The notes below the pieces were generated by a model. The model saw nothing but the letters and a program-made list of their open reading frames with translations, ran no database searches and had not been told where the DNA came from. Shown here piece after piece: positions 15,824 to 24,119 of a stretch of 32,664 nt of DNA; the stretch's first letter is position 1, and each line of letters starts with the position of its first letter. The translations under genes and the position numbers were made by a program. Source of the stretch: Cryomorphaceae bacterium (GTDB lineage Bacteria > Bacteroidota > Bacteroidia > Flavobacteriales > Flavobacteriaceae); NCBI GenBank assembly GCA_003331265.1, contig QOPV01000015.1, forward strand, positions 1-32,664, read 5' to 3'.

Positions 15824-17209
15824 ATGAATAAAATATTTTTTTACATTTTAACATTATTTTTTACTATTAATATTTTTAGTCAGTCTAAAGAAGATTGTTT
15901 TTCTAATCTATCAATCTTTGCTGAATATGCTAAAGTCAAGAATTATAATGCTGCTTATGAACCTTGGTTAAAATTAAAAGCTGATTGTCCTGATCTAAAT
16001 GCAGCAATTTATGTTTACGGAGAAAGAATATTAAAGGATTTTATAAAAAATTCTGAACTTAATGAAAGAGCTAAATTTGAAAATGATTTATTAGATCTCT
16101 ATGATGAATGGCTTCAATATTTCCCAAAATCAAAATCTGGAAGACAAGAATCAGGTAAAATTTTAGCTATTAAAGCCCAAGCTATGATTGATTTTAAACT
16201 AGGTGATAACAATGAGATTTATAAAGTTTATGATCTAGCATTTAAAACAAATCCAGAAAGCTTTACATCTCCCAAAGGATTATATAATTACTTTAAGATT
16301 TATTTTAATTTATATAAAGAAGAGAATTCTTCCATCACATTAGAATCTGTATTTGAAAAATATGAAGAATTAACTGAAAAATTTGAATTTGAAATGGGTG
16401 TTTATTCCTCTAAATTAGATAATCTTCTCAAGAAAGAGGAAGGTTCTTCACTATTGACTGGAAGAGAATCTAGAAATAAAAGAGTTTATGAAGTTAATAT
16501 GGTTGCATGCTCTACTTATTTAAATAATTTAAATGCTATCATTGCTAAAGAAGCTACTTGTGAAAACTTAATTCCTCTTTACAGAAAGAATTTTGATAAA
16601 TTTAAAAATGATCCAGTTTGGATTAATAGAGCTGCAAGCAGAATGGATAGTAAAGATTGTTCAGATGACCCATTATTTGTTGAACTTGTTGAGGCATTAC
16701 ATCAATTGAATCCCTCTGCCAATTCTGCCTATTATTTAGGCCTTCTAAATGATAAGAAAGGGAATTCCAGTGAGGCAATAAAATATTATACTGAATCAAT
16801 TGATCTAGAAACGGATAATCTTAAAAAAGCTAAAACTTTATATAAAATTGCATTAAAATTTAAAAAATCAGGTCAATATAGTAAGTCAAGAAGTTATGCG
16901 AATAAAGCGTTGAATTTTCAACCATCCTTAGGAAGTGCCTACTTGTTGATTTCAAATTTATATGCAGCTAGTGCTAATAATTGTGGAAATACTCAATTTG
17001 AAAAAAGAGCAATATATTGGTTAGCAGCAAAAGATGCTAGAAAAGCTGCCTCTGTTGATGCTTCTATTAGAAAAACTGCTATTAAAACCGCTGTCAGTTA
17101 TGAAGGTAGAGCTCCATCAAAGACAGACATATTTACAGAAGGGAAATCTGGTGAAATCATTTCTATTAAATGTTGGATAGGTAAAAATGTTACTGTACCT
17201 TCTTTGTAA
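15824..17209 (+). CDS. Secreted tetratricopeptide-repeat protein
   Basis: This 461-residue protein has a signal peptide (MNKIFFYILTLFFTINIFSQ). It is largely alpha-helical with TPR-like pairs; the clearest repeats are SAYYLGLLNDKKGNSSEAIK (near 297-316), the helix pair KALYKIALKF-like around 335, and RSYANKALNFQPSLGSAYLL (about 354-373). It ends in a conserved-looking tail GRAPSKTDIFTEGKSGEIIS that may form a small beta unit. TPR arrays bind protein partners; in the periplasm next to an LptC-like gene and a barrel gene, a part in envelope assembly is possible but not shown. The next gene begins 3 bases after the stop. Confidence 0.78.
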   Translation: MNKIFFYILTLFFTINIFSQSKEDCFSNLSIFAEYAKVKNYNAAYEPWLKLKADCPDLNAAIYVYGERILKDFIKNSELNERAKFENDLLDLYDEWLQYFPKSKSGRQESGKILAIKAQAMIDFKLGDNNEIYKVYDLAFKTNPESFTSPKGLYNYFKIYFNLYKEENSSITLESVFEKYEELTEKFEFEMGVYSSKLDNLLKKEEGSSLLTGRESRNKRVYEVNMVACSTYLNNLNAIIAKEATCENLIPLYRKNFDKFKNDPVWINRAASRMDSKDCSDDPLFVELVEALHQLNPSANSAYYLGLLNDKKGNSSEAIKYYTESIDLETDNLKKAKTLYKIALKFKKSGQYSKSRSYANKALNFQPSLGSAYLLISNLYAASANNCGNTQFEKRAIYWLAAKDARKAASVDASIRKTAIKTAVSYEGRAPSKTDIFTEGKSGEIISIKCWIGKNVTVPSL

Positions 17210-17212
17210 ATA

Positions 17213-17773
17213 ATGAATGATTTTAAATCAATTATTTTAATTCTATTTTCTCTTTTTATTTCTTGTGAAGATAATTTTCAAGAAATAAAAAAAATAAATA
17301 ATTATGATAATTTTCCCATTGGAATTGCTGAAGATATAAAGTTAATATATACTGATTCGGCAAAAGTTAAAGCCATTCTAACCTCTCCAGTTCACAAGGA
17401 TTATACTAATCAAGATTTCCCATATTCTGAATTTCCTGTAGGTATCAAAATTACTTTTTTTGATGAAAATAAAAATGCAACAATTGTTACATCAAATTAT
17501 GCTGTTACTTACAATAAAACTAATATAGTAGATCTAGTTGGTGATGTTGTAATAAATATTCATGATGGATCTGTTTTAAAAACTTCTCAACTTTTTTGGG
17601 ATCCTGAGCTTGAATGGTTATTTACGGAAGAGAAATTTAGTTTTAAAAACATAGATTACGATATTATTGCTAAAAGATTAGATGCAAATCGATCATTTAC
17701 TATATTTAATACTGGCCAACTTGATGGAAAAGTTATGGTAGAAGAAAATGAAAATATAATAAATGAAAATTAG
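17213..17773 (+). CDS. lptC: LptC-like lipoprotein (LPS transport, periplasmic)
   Basis: This 186-residue protein has a lipoprotein signal with Cys18 (FISC). The rest reads as a single beta-jellyroll: repeated short strands such as PVGIKITFFDENKNATIVTS, VDLVGDVVINIHDGSVLKTSQ and LFWDPELEWLFTEEKFSF. That strand pattern (lose ground state, phrase like GDVV-N-DG-L-TSQL-WD) is the LptC/LptA fold, in which lipid A-core slides from the inner membrane ABC transporter to LptA. Gram-negative Bacteroidota often have LptC as a lipoprotein rather than an inner-membrane-anchored protein. The 3' end overlaps the next small gene by 11 bases. Confidence in the fold is good; the symbol rests on motif likeness and context. 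Confidence 0.78.
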   Translation: MNDFKSIILILFSLFISCEDNFQEIKKINNYDNFPIGIAEDIKLIYTDSAKVKAILTSPVHKDYTNQDFPYSEFPVGIKITFFDENKNATIVTSNYAVTYNKTNIVDLVGDVVINIHDGSVLKTSQLFWDPELEWLFTEEKFSFKNIDYDIIAKRLDANRSFTIFNTGQLDGKVMVEENENIINEN

Positions 17774-17951
17774 AAAAATATCTGAAATTGTTTATTTGGT
17801 AATATTTTTTATTGCTTCAACAGATTATTTATTTGGAACACACGATGATTCAAGCAGAAAAAACATTTTACTGGTTTTTGCTATATTATCTCTATTTATG
17901 TTCTTTTTCAGAAGATATTATAGAAAAAAATTTCAAAATAGAAATAAATAA
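17763..17951 (+). CDS. Small two-helix membrane protein, function unknown
   Basis: This 62-residue protein has two hydrophobic segments (about residues 9-24 and 34-49), separated by a short polar loop GTHDDSSRKN, and a strongly basic tail RRYYRKKFQNRNK that should stay in the cytoplasm. It overlaps the LptC-like gene by 11 bases and ends 5 bases before the CNNM gene, so it is embedded in that operon. An open frame on the same strand at 17812-18042 is only its shadow. I recall similar small proteins between these genes in other Flavobacteriia, but no function is known to me. Confidence 0.72.
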   Translation: MKIRKISEIVYLVIFFIASTDYLFGTHDDSSRKNILLVFAILSLFMFFFRRYYRKKFQNRNK

Positions 17952-17956
17952 TTTCA

Positions 17957-18976
17957 ATGGAATCTCAGATTACAATTATTATAATTTCAATTTTTTTTTC
18001 TGCTTTTTTTTCTGGAATGGAAATTGCTTTTATTTCATCTAACAAAATTTATTTAGAAATAGAAAAAAAACAAAATGGTTTTTTTTCGAATATCTTAAAA
18101 AAAATAACAAAAAGTCCCTCTAAATTTATTGCAACTATGCTTTTGGGCAATAATATTGCCTTGGTAGTTTACGGATTATATTCTGGCAAACTAATTTTAG
18201 AATTATTTTTTCCCAACTTGGATAGTTCAGATTCTTTAGATTTCATTTATATTTTTTATCAAGTTATACTTTCAACATTTGTAATTTTAATTACTGCAGA
18301 ATTTTTGCCAAAAGTTTTATTTCAAATTTATGCTAACATATTACTGAAATATTTATCATTTCCCTCTTATGTATTTTATATAATATTAAGTCCAGTTACT
18401 AATGTTCTTAATTCAATTTCAGATAGTGTTCTTAGTAAATATTTTAAGACAAAAGAAGATGAATTAAGAATAGTGTTTAGTAAAGATGAGCTCGGTGATT
18501 ATATAAATGAAGAATTGGCAAACGATTCTGTAAAAAAAAATATTGATTCAGAAATTCAAATTTTTCAAAATGCATTAGATTTTTCTAATGTGAAAGCAAG
18601 AGAAGTAATGGTTCCAAGAGCTGAAATAGTTTCAGCAGACAGATATAGTAACTCAGATAGTTTAAAGAAAATATTTATAGAAACGGGATTATCTAAAATT
18701 TTAATACACCGGGAAAATATTGATCATATTGTTGGTTTTATAAGTTTAATAGATTTGTTCAATGGACCCAAAAATATTAAATCAATTATCCACCCAATCG
18801 AATTTATCCCTGAATCTATGTTAATTAATGATGTTCTAAATTTATTGACTAAAAGAAAAAGTATAGCCGTTGTTATAGATGAATATGGAGGCACATCTGG
18901 TATTATTACTATTGAAGATATTATTGAAGAATTATTTGGTGAGATTGAAGATGAACACGATTCTCCAAAATTTTAG
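17957..18976 (+). CDS. CNNM/CorC-HlyC family protein, C-terminal domain cut off
   Basis: This 339-residue protein begins with a DUF21/CNNM membrane domain (about residues 1-175, four hydrophobic segments, with SAFFSGMEIAFISSNK near the start). A pair of CBS domains follows (about 205-330; AREVMVPRAEIVSADR, then SIAVVIDEYGGTSGIITIEDIIEELFG). CNNM proteins are linked to magnesium/cobalt efflux or to metal-dependent membrane functions. Family members normally continue past FGEIEDEHD into an 80-residue CorC/HlyC domain. Here a stop comes six codons after that motif, and the missing domain lies downstream in another frame (18993-19220). The membrane and CBS parts look intact and may still work. 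Confidence 0.85.
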   Translation: MESQITIIIISIFFSAFFSGMEIAFISSNKIYLEIEKKQNGFFSNILKKITKSPSKFIATMLLGNNIALVVYGLYSGKLILELFFPNLDSSDSLDFIYIFYQVILSTFVILITAEFLPKVLFQIYANILLKYLSFPSYVFYIILSPVTNVLNSISDSVLSKYFKTKEDELRIVFSKDELGDYINEELANDSVKKNIDSEIQIFQNALDFSNVKAREVMVPRAEIVSADRYSNSDSLKKIFIETGLSKILIHRENIDHIVGFISLIDLFNGPKNIKSIIHPIEFIPESMLINDVLNLLTKRKSIAVVIDEYGGTSGIITIEDIIEELFGEIEDEHDSPKF

Positions 18977-18992
18977 AAAAAAATTCGATTAA

Positions 18993-19220
18993 AACTCTTT
19001 TCTTTTTTATGCTCGGCTTGAGATTGATTATAAAAGTGATAAATCTAAATTAGATATTCCAGAAAATGATCAATATCAAACCTTAGTAGGATTTGTAGTG
19101 CTTAATATTAATGAAATACCTATTTGTATTGAGGTTTTAAATATTTATTCAAATGAATTTATTGTAAGAGAACTTAAAAACACTAAAATAGAAGTTTTAG
19201 AAATGAAAATGCCGAATTAA
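18993..19220 (+). pseudogene. Detached CorC/HlyC C-terminal domain of the CNNM gene
   Basis: Seventy-five codons stay open with no start codon that would make sense. They read as a CorC_HlyC transporter-associated domain: FLFYARLEIDYKSDKSKLD, then IPENDQYQTLVGFVVLN and IEVLEMKM. The frame differs from that of the upstream CNNM gene, and in its own frame a TAA (18990-18992) blocks it. Rejoining needs two bases back in the 18968-18986 stretch plus loss of the TAA, or two indels at homopolymer runs. The 307 bases from 18977 to 19283 hold only this remnant and the ppiD leader. It is either true decay or sequencing error at A/T runs. Confidence 0.78.
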
Positions 19221-19255
19221 AAGTTAAGGTCTTTTTTTAATTGATAAGGATATTG

Positions 19256-19263
19256 TATTTTCG
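19256..19263 (+). promoter_or_regulatory. Possible -7 box upstream of the PpiD-like gene
   Basis: TATTTTCG matches TANNTTTG at 7 of 8 positions and stands 20 bases before the ATG. At the expected N19 distance upstream there is TTTT (19233-19236) rather than TTTG. A weak match only, but it is the sole candidate in this gap, and an A10 stretch just before the start fits Bacteroidota leaders. Confidence 0.35.
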
Positions 19264-19283
19264 TTTGCTACAAAAAAAAAATT

Positions 19284-21407
19284 ATGGCGATTTTAGGAAA
19301 AATTAGAGATTTAGGACCTGCAGCATTAATAACGGTTATAGGTTTAGCTCTATTTGCATTTGTTTTTTCAACTGGTAGTGGAAGTATTACAGATATTTTT
19401 GACGAACCTAACCAATCTCCAATTGGATTAGTCAATGATGAAGAAATTTCAATTGAGGAATTTAGAGATCAAGTAGATTTTTTTGAAAGAACATATAATT
19501 TATCTGGAATGTCTGCTGTTAATAATGTTTGGAACCAAACATTAAGAACATTGATTTTAAAAAATCAATTTGAACTTAGTGGTGTTGATTCTAGTAAAGA
19601 TCATATTGAATTTATTTTATCTCAAAACCCTAGTTTTAACTCAGATCCAAGATTTTTGAATGATGCAGGAATTTTTGAAATAGATAAGTTTATCGATTTG
19701 ATTGTTGAACTTAAGACAACAAGTCCAGAATCTTATGAGCAATGGCAAAAACAAGAATTAATTTTTCAAAATCAGTCCAATGAAAAAATTTACTCTGATT
19801 TGATTAAATCTGGAGTAAATTTTTCTTTCAAGGACGGAGAATTTGAATATTTTTTGCAAAACGATAGAGTTGATATTGATTATGTTCAGATTCCTTATAA
19901 TTCAATTCCTGATAGTTTGATAAAACTAAAAAACTCTGATGTTGAAAAATATATTAAATCTAACCAAGATGATTTTAAAGTTGAAGCCACTAGAAATATC
20001 GAATATGTTTTATTTGATGAAAATCCATCTTTAGAGGATGAAAATGCAACAAAGAAAATTTTACAAAGTTTGTTATCTGAGAAAAAAGAATATAATGATG
20101 TTTCAAAATTAGAAGAAACTTACCCCAGCTTAACAACTGCTACAAATATTTCAGAATTTGTCAATGAAAACTCTGAAATTAGATTTGATTCTATATATAA
20201 GCCCAAAGGTGCTCTACCAAATGATGATGCTAATATTTTATTTAATTTAAACAAGAATCAAACTTATGGACCTTATTTAGATGGCGATTATTTCAAGATT
20301 TCTAGAATGTTAGATAAGAAAATTGGCGGAAATGTAAGAGCAAGTCACATTTTAATCGCTTATGATGGATCCAGAGATTCATCTCCTCAAATTACCAGAT
20401 CTAAATCTGACGCTAAAAAAGAAGCTAATAGAATTTTAAAGTTAGCAAAAAAGAATCCAGATTCTTTTTCGTCATTAGCATTTGAATTTTCTGATGGTCC
20501 CTCAAAATCAAACGGAGGTGATCTTGGGTTTTTTCAAGAAGGTAATATGGTTAAACCATTTAATGATTTTGTATTTTCAAGAAGAGTAGGTACTATGGGC
20601 CTTGTAGAAACCGATTTTGGTTTTCATGTAATAAATGTTGTAGCAAAAGAGGATGTTGTTCTTCTGGCTTCAATCGCTATAAAAAATATCCCCTCTGATA
20701 ATACAAGTGATAAAACCTTCAATTTAGCTACAAAGTTTGAAATTAATCTTTCAAAAAATCAAAATTTAAATGCATTAGCTAAAGAAAATAATTATGAAGT
20801 TAAATTAGCTAGTGGAATTAAGATTTTAGATGATAATTTACCTGGATTAACTAATCAAAGAAGGTTAGTTCAATGGTTGTTTTCTGATGAAGCAAAAGTA
20901 GAGTCTTATAAAAGATTCGATTTAACCAATGGGGGATATTTAATTGCTCAGATAACTAGTATGAAAAACGAAGGTTTATCGTCTGTACAAGACGCCTCTT
21001 TTACTGCTGTGCCTAAAGTTAGAAATCAAAAAAAAGCGCAAATGATTATTAAAGAAAATAAAACTATCAAATCATTGTCAGATCTTGCCTCAAAGAATAA
21101 TACAGAAATTAAAAAAGCCTTAGCTCTAAATCAAAAAAATGCTACAATTAGCGGAGCTGGAAGAGAGCCTCTGTTAGTTGGATATGCATTTGGATTGGAA
21201 TTAAATGAAATTTCCGACTTTATTATTGGTGAAAATGGTGTTTATAAATTAATAGTGACTAAAAGAGAGAAATCAAGTAAACTAGAAAACTATAAACCAT
21301 ATGCTAATCAATTGTTAGTTCCCGCTAGAGCTAATGTTATTAATGGTGTTTTTCAATCTGCAAAAGAATCTGCTGTAATTACTGATAATAGATTTAAATT
21401 TTATTAA
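19284..21407 (+). CDS. PpiD-like membrane-anchored peptidyl-prolyl isomerase
   Basis: This 707-residue protein has one N-terminal membrane helix (about 13-31) and a long periplasmic part: a SurA/PpiD-type chaperone region (about 45-330), a parvulin PPIase domain (about 345-455) and a further C-terminal region. The parvulin domain shows VRASHILIAYDG, then PDSFSSLAFEFSDGPSKSNGG, GFFQEGNMVKPFNDFVF and FGFHVINVV, so the fold is complete. Such proteins help newly exported proteins, including outer-membrane barrels, to fold. It follows the damaged CNNM gene, an order I recall as usual in Flavobacteriia. Its stop overlaps the convergent DUF456 gene stop by 4 bases. Confidence 0.88.
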   Translation: MAILGKIRDLGPAALITVIGLALFAFVFSTGSGSITDIFDEPNQSPIGLVNDEEISIEEFRDQVDFFERTYNLSGMSAVNNVWNQTLRTLILKNQFELSGVDSSKDHIEFILSQNPSFNSDPRFLNDAGIFEIDKFIDLIVELKTTSPESYEQWQKQELIFQNQSNEKIYSDLIKSGVNFSFKDGEFEYFLQNDRVDIDYVQIPYNSIPDSLIKLKNSDVEKYIKSNQDDFKVEATRNIEYVLFDENPSLEDENATKKILQSLLSEKKEYNDVSKLEETYPSLTTATNISEFVNENSEIRFDSIYKPKGALPNDDANILFNLNKNQTYGPYLDGDYFKISRMLDKKIGGNVRASHILIAYDGSRDSSPQITRSKSDAKKEANRILKLAKKNPDSFSSLAFEFSDGPSKSNGGDLGFFQEGNMVKPFNDFVFSRRVGTMGLVETDFGFHVINVVAKEDVVLLASIAIKNIPSDNTSDKTFNLATKFEINLSKNQNLNALAKENNYEVKLASGIKILDDNLPGLTNQRRLVQWLFSDEAKVESYKRFDLTNGGYLIAQITSMKNEGLSSVQDASFTAVPKVRNQKKAQMIIKENKTIKSLSDLASKNNTEIKKALALNQKNATISGAGREPLLVGYAFGLELNEISDFIIGENGVYKLIVTKREKSSKLENYKPYANQLLVPARANVINGVFQSAKESAVITDNRFKFY

Positions 21408-21889
21408 AAAATAACAGTTAGAGTTTCTTTAATATATATTACTAAAAATATAAATGAAACCATAAATTTCATTACAACACCTGCAAGCAAACCTATAAGA
21501 GTTCCTAATGAAGCTTTCAGTCCCTTTTTAAACTCTATATTATTAATTAATTCACCTGAAAGAGCTCCAATAAAAGGACCAACTATAATTCCAATAGGTC
21601 CCATAAAAAATCCTATAAATAATCCAATAGTGGCACCTATCAATCCTTGTTTAGTTCCTCCAAGTTTTTTTAAACTAATTAATGGTATTATCATATCCAA
21701 AATAAAAACTGAGATTGCTATTAAAAAAGTTGCTAAAAGAAAAGAAAAATTTAAATCAACAGTTGATGTTAAATTTAAAAATACCAATCCAACCCAACTA
21801 GTAATTGGTCCTGGAATGATTGGTATAAAACTTCCTATTAATCCAATTAAACAAAGTAATAAGCCAATTATTAAAAACAATAAATCCAT
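21404..21889 (-). CDS. DUF456 membrane protein
   Basis: This 161-residue, very hydrophobic protein has four or five membrane segments rich in glycine. DUF456 features include LIGSFIPIIPGPITSWVGLV near residues 18-37 and, later, GGTKQGLIGATIGLFIGF followed by GPIGIIVGPFIGALSGELI, which looks like glycine-zipper packing. The function of this family is not known. It is convergent with the PpiD-like gene (4-base stop overlap) and divergent from the small lipoprotein gene at 21942. An open frame on the plus strand at 21630-21932 is a shadow of it. Confidence 0.85.
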   Translation of the reverse strand: MDLLFLIIGLLLCLIGLIGSFIPIIPGPITSWVGLVFLNLTSTVDLNFSFLLATFLIAISVFILDMIIPLISLKKLGGTKQGLIGATIGLFIGFFMGPIGIIVGPFIGALSGELINNIEFKKGLKASLGTLIGLLAGVVMKFMVSFIFLVIYIKETLTVIF

Positions 21890-21941
21890 GAAATCGATTA
21901 AAATAGTAAAATATAAATCTGAATTTTTGTAATTTACATCA

Positions 21942-22412
21942 ATGATGAAAATAATAAATTTTTTTATTATAATATTTTTTATTTCAGGCTGTAACGAGGA
22001 TTATTCTAAAAAACAAATAGAGATTCCATCAACAATAACTAATTGGAATATAAATGATGAACCCCCATCAATTGAATTATGTGATCAATTTGATTCGGAA
22101 TTAAAAAGAAGCACTTGCTTTCAAGAAACACTACTAAAACTAGTTTACAAGAACATTGATATTAGTGAAGTTATAGTAGAAAAAAATTTAAATGATACTT
22201 TAGTCATCTCGCTGTTGATTGATAAAAATGGAAAAATTTCATATAATAGTTCAATAATTAATTCGGATATTAAAAAGTATATACCTTCGATTGAGACTAT
22301 ATTGATTAAAGCCATTAAAAATCTGCCAAATATATTACCAGCTACTAAAACTAATATTGGAGTTCCTGTTAGCTCTAGTTTTGATTTACCCTTAATATTG
22401 AAAACTAAATAA
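21942..22412 (+). CDS. Lipoprotein with TonB-C-like domain
   Basis: This 156-residue protein has a lipoprotein signal with Cys17 (FISGC). The C-terminal half looks like the TonB C-terminal fold: LVISLLIDKNGKISYNSSII, then an amphipathic helix IETILIKAIKNLPNILPA and a last strand VPVSSSFDLPLIL. Two further cysteines (in IELCDQFD and RSTCFQE) could pair in the periplasm. True TonB has an inner-membrane helix and Pro-rich linker, both absent, so energy transduction is unlikely. It starts at an ATG-ATG pair (21942/21945). It precedes ruvC by 9 bases, but a functional link is not apparent. Confidence 0.72.
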   Translation: MMKIINFFIIIFFISGCNEDYSKKQIEIPSTITNWNINDEPPSIELCDQFDSELKRSTCFQETLLKLVYKNIDISEVIVEKNLNDTLVISLLIDKNGKISYNSSIINSDIKKYIPSIETILIKAIKNLPNILPATKTNIGVPVSSSFDLPLILKTK

Positions 22413-22421
22413 ATATAAATA

Positions 22422-22979
22422 TTGGAATCAAAAAAAGATAGAATAATTTTAGGAATTGACCCAGGGACTACTATTATGGGTTTTGGTTTAATTAAAGTGG
22501 TAGAAAAAAAAATGTTTTTTCTTCAATTAAATGAACTGATATTGAAAAAATATGATGATCATTATTTAAGACTTAAATATATTTTTGAAAGAACCATTGA
22601 ATTAATTGACAAATACAATCCAGATGAAATAGCCATTGAGGCACCTTTTTTTGGGAAAAATGTTCAGTCAATGTTAAAGCTTGGAAGAGCGCAAGGTGTT
22701 GCAATGGCAGCTGGTCTATCAAGAGAGATATCAATAACAGAGTACTCTCCTAAAAAAATTAAGATGGCTATTACTGGAAATGGTAATGCTTCAAAAGAGC
22801 AAGTTGCTAAGATGCTACAGAGCTTACTTTCTATTAAGGAATTACCTAAAAATTTAGATTCAACTGATGGGTTAGCCGCCGCTGTATGTCACTTTTATAA
22901 TTCTAATACTACTATTTCAACTAACAAATATAGTGGATGGTCTTCTTTTGTTAAAAACAACCCTAAAAGATTAAAATAA
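22422..22979 (+). CDS. ruvC: Holliday junction resolvase RuvC
   Basis: This 185-residue endonuclease cuts four-way DNA junctions together with RuvAB. The acidic metal-binding residues are visible: Asp13 in ILGIDPGTT, Glu73 in IAIEAPFFGKN, and Asp146/Asp149 with His157 in DSTDGLAAAVCHF. The conserved LGRAQG (87-92) is intact. The start is TTG at 22422, since no ATG would keep the first Asp loop. The coding region is complete and normal in length. It runs 9 bases after the small lipoprotein gene and 6 bases before hemW. Confidence 0.94.
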   Translation: MESKKDRIILGIDPGTTIMGFGLIKVVEKKMFFLQLNELILKKYDDHYLRLKYIFERTIELIDKYNPDEIAIEAPFFGKNVQSMLKLGRAQGVAMAAGLSREISITEYSPKKIKMAITGNGNASKEQVAKMLQSLLSIKELPKNLDSTDGLAAAVCHFYNSNTTISTNKYSGWSSFVKNNPKRLK

Positions 22980-22985
22980 TTTATA

Positions 22986-24119
22986 TTGTCAGGAATATAT
23001 ATTCATATACCTTATTGTAAACAGTCTTGCTACTACTGTAATTTTCATTTTTCAACCTCAACTAAAAATAAGGCTAAAGTGGTTGAAGCTATGTTAAAAG
23101 AATTATATATAAAATCACAAAATTATAATGATATTGTGGAAACAATTTACTTTGGGGGAGGAACACCATCTTTTTTAGAAACAGAAGAAATAAACTGTTT
23201 AACAGAAGCAGTTTTTAATAATTTTAAAACTGCTTCAAACTTAGAAATTACCCTAGAAGCTAACCCTGATGATTTAACAATTAAGAAATTAAAAGAATTA
23301 TCCAAGAGTAAAATAAATAGATTAAGTATTGGAGTGCAATCTTTTAACGATCATGATTTAAAAATTATGAACAGAGCTCATAATTCAAAAGATGCCAATC
23401 GATGTGTAAAGAATGCAAAAAAGTATTTTGATAATTTATCTATTGACTTAATATACGGAATGCCTGAAAGTACTTTAGAGTCGTGGGAACATAATTTAGA
23501 TTTAGCTGTTTCTTATAATACTAATCATATTTCATCATATGCATTAACTATAGAACCGAAAACTGCACTTGAAAAATATGTAGAAAAAGGATTAGTAAAA
23601 TTATTAGATGAAGAGATTGTTTTTAAACAATATAAACTGATGCTTAGAAGATTGTCTAATGAAAATTACATAAATTACGAATTATCAAGTTTTGCTAAAG
23701 ATGGATATTTTTCTAAAAACAATACTGCTTATTGGTTGAGAAAAAATTATATAGGAATAGGACCTTCTGCTCACAGTTTTGATGGAATTTCAAGAAGTTG
23801 GAATATTTCTAATAACAATTTATACCTTAAAGCTATAGAAGAAAATAAAATGTATTACAAAACTGAAAAGTTGACTAAAACTGATCAATATAATGAGTAT
23901 GTGATGACGGGGTTAAGAACTATTTGGGGTATTTCTCTAGATTTTTTAAAAGATAATTTTGGCACAAAATATCAAAATCATTTTGTTGAAAAGTCTAAGA
24001 AATATATTTATTCCAAGCATTTGATATTAAAGAATAACGTAATAAAAACAACTATTGAAGGTAAATTCTTAGCAGATGGTATTGCTTCTGAACTATTTAT
24101 AGTTAAACTTAATATTTAG
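22986..24119 (+). CDS. hemW: Radical SAM heme chaperone HemW
   Basis: This 377-residue protein has a radical-SAM core. The cluster ligands are CKQSCYYC (Cys11, Cys15, Cys18). The residue after the next is Phe, not the fourth Cys of the HemN motif CxxxCxxCxC, which fits HemW, the heme-trafficking paralogue of coproporphyrinogen dehydrogenase. Further motifs are YFGGGTPSFL, LEANPDDLT, RLSIGVQSF and IDLIYGMPEST. The start is a TTG (22986), just before SGIYIHIPYC. The 3' end overlaps the convergent peptidase gene by 11 bases, and there is no room for a terminator between them. Confidence 0.92.
   Translation: MSGIYIHIPYCKQSCYYCNFHFSTSTKNKAKVVEAMLKELYIKSQNYNDIVETIYFGGGTPSFLETEEINCLTEAVFNNFKTASNLEITLEANPDDLTIKKLKELSKSKINRLSIGVQSFNDHDLKIMNRAHNSKDANRCVKNAKKYFDNLSIDLIYGMPESTLESWEHNLDLAVSYNTNHISSYALTIEPKTALEKYVEKGLVKLLDEEIVFKQYKLMLRRLSNENYINYELSSFAKDGYFSKNNTAYWLRKNYIGIGPSAHSFDGISRSWNISNNNLYLKAIEENKMYYKTEKLTKTDQYNEYVMTGLRTIWGISLDFLKDNFGTKYQNHFVEKSKKYIYSKHLILKNNVIKTTIEGKFLADGIASELFIVKLNI

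Noticed and set aside
18965-18980. Programmed frameshift joining the CNNM protein to its C-terminal domain
   Set aside because: The A4T4 run is not a proper slippery heptamer in the reading frame, and neither a single +1 nor a single -1 shift leads into the downstream frame without a stop.
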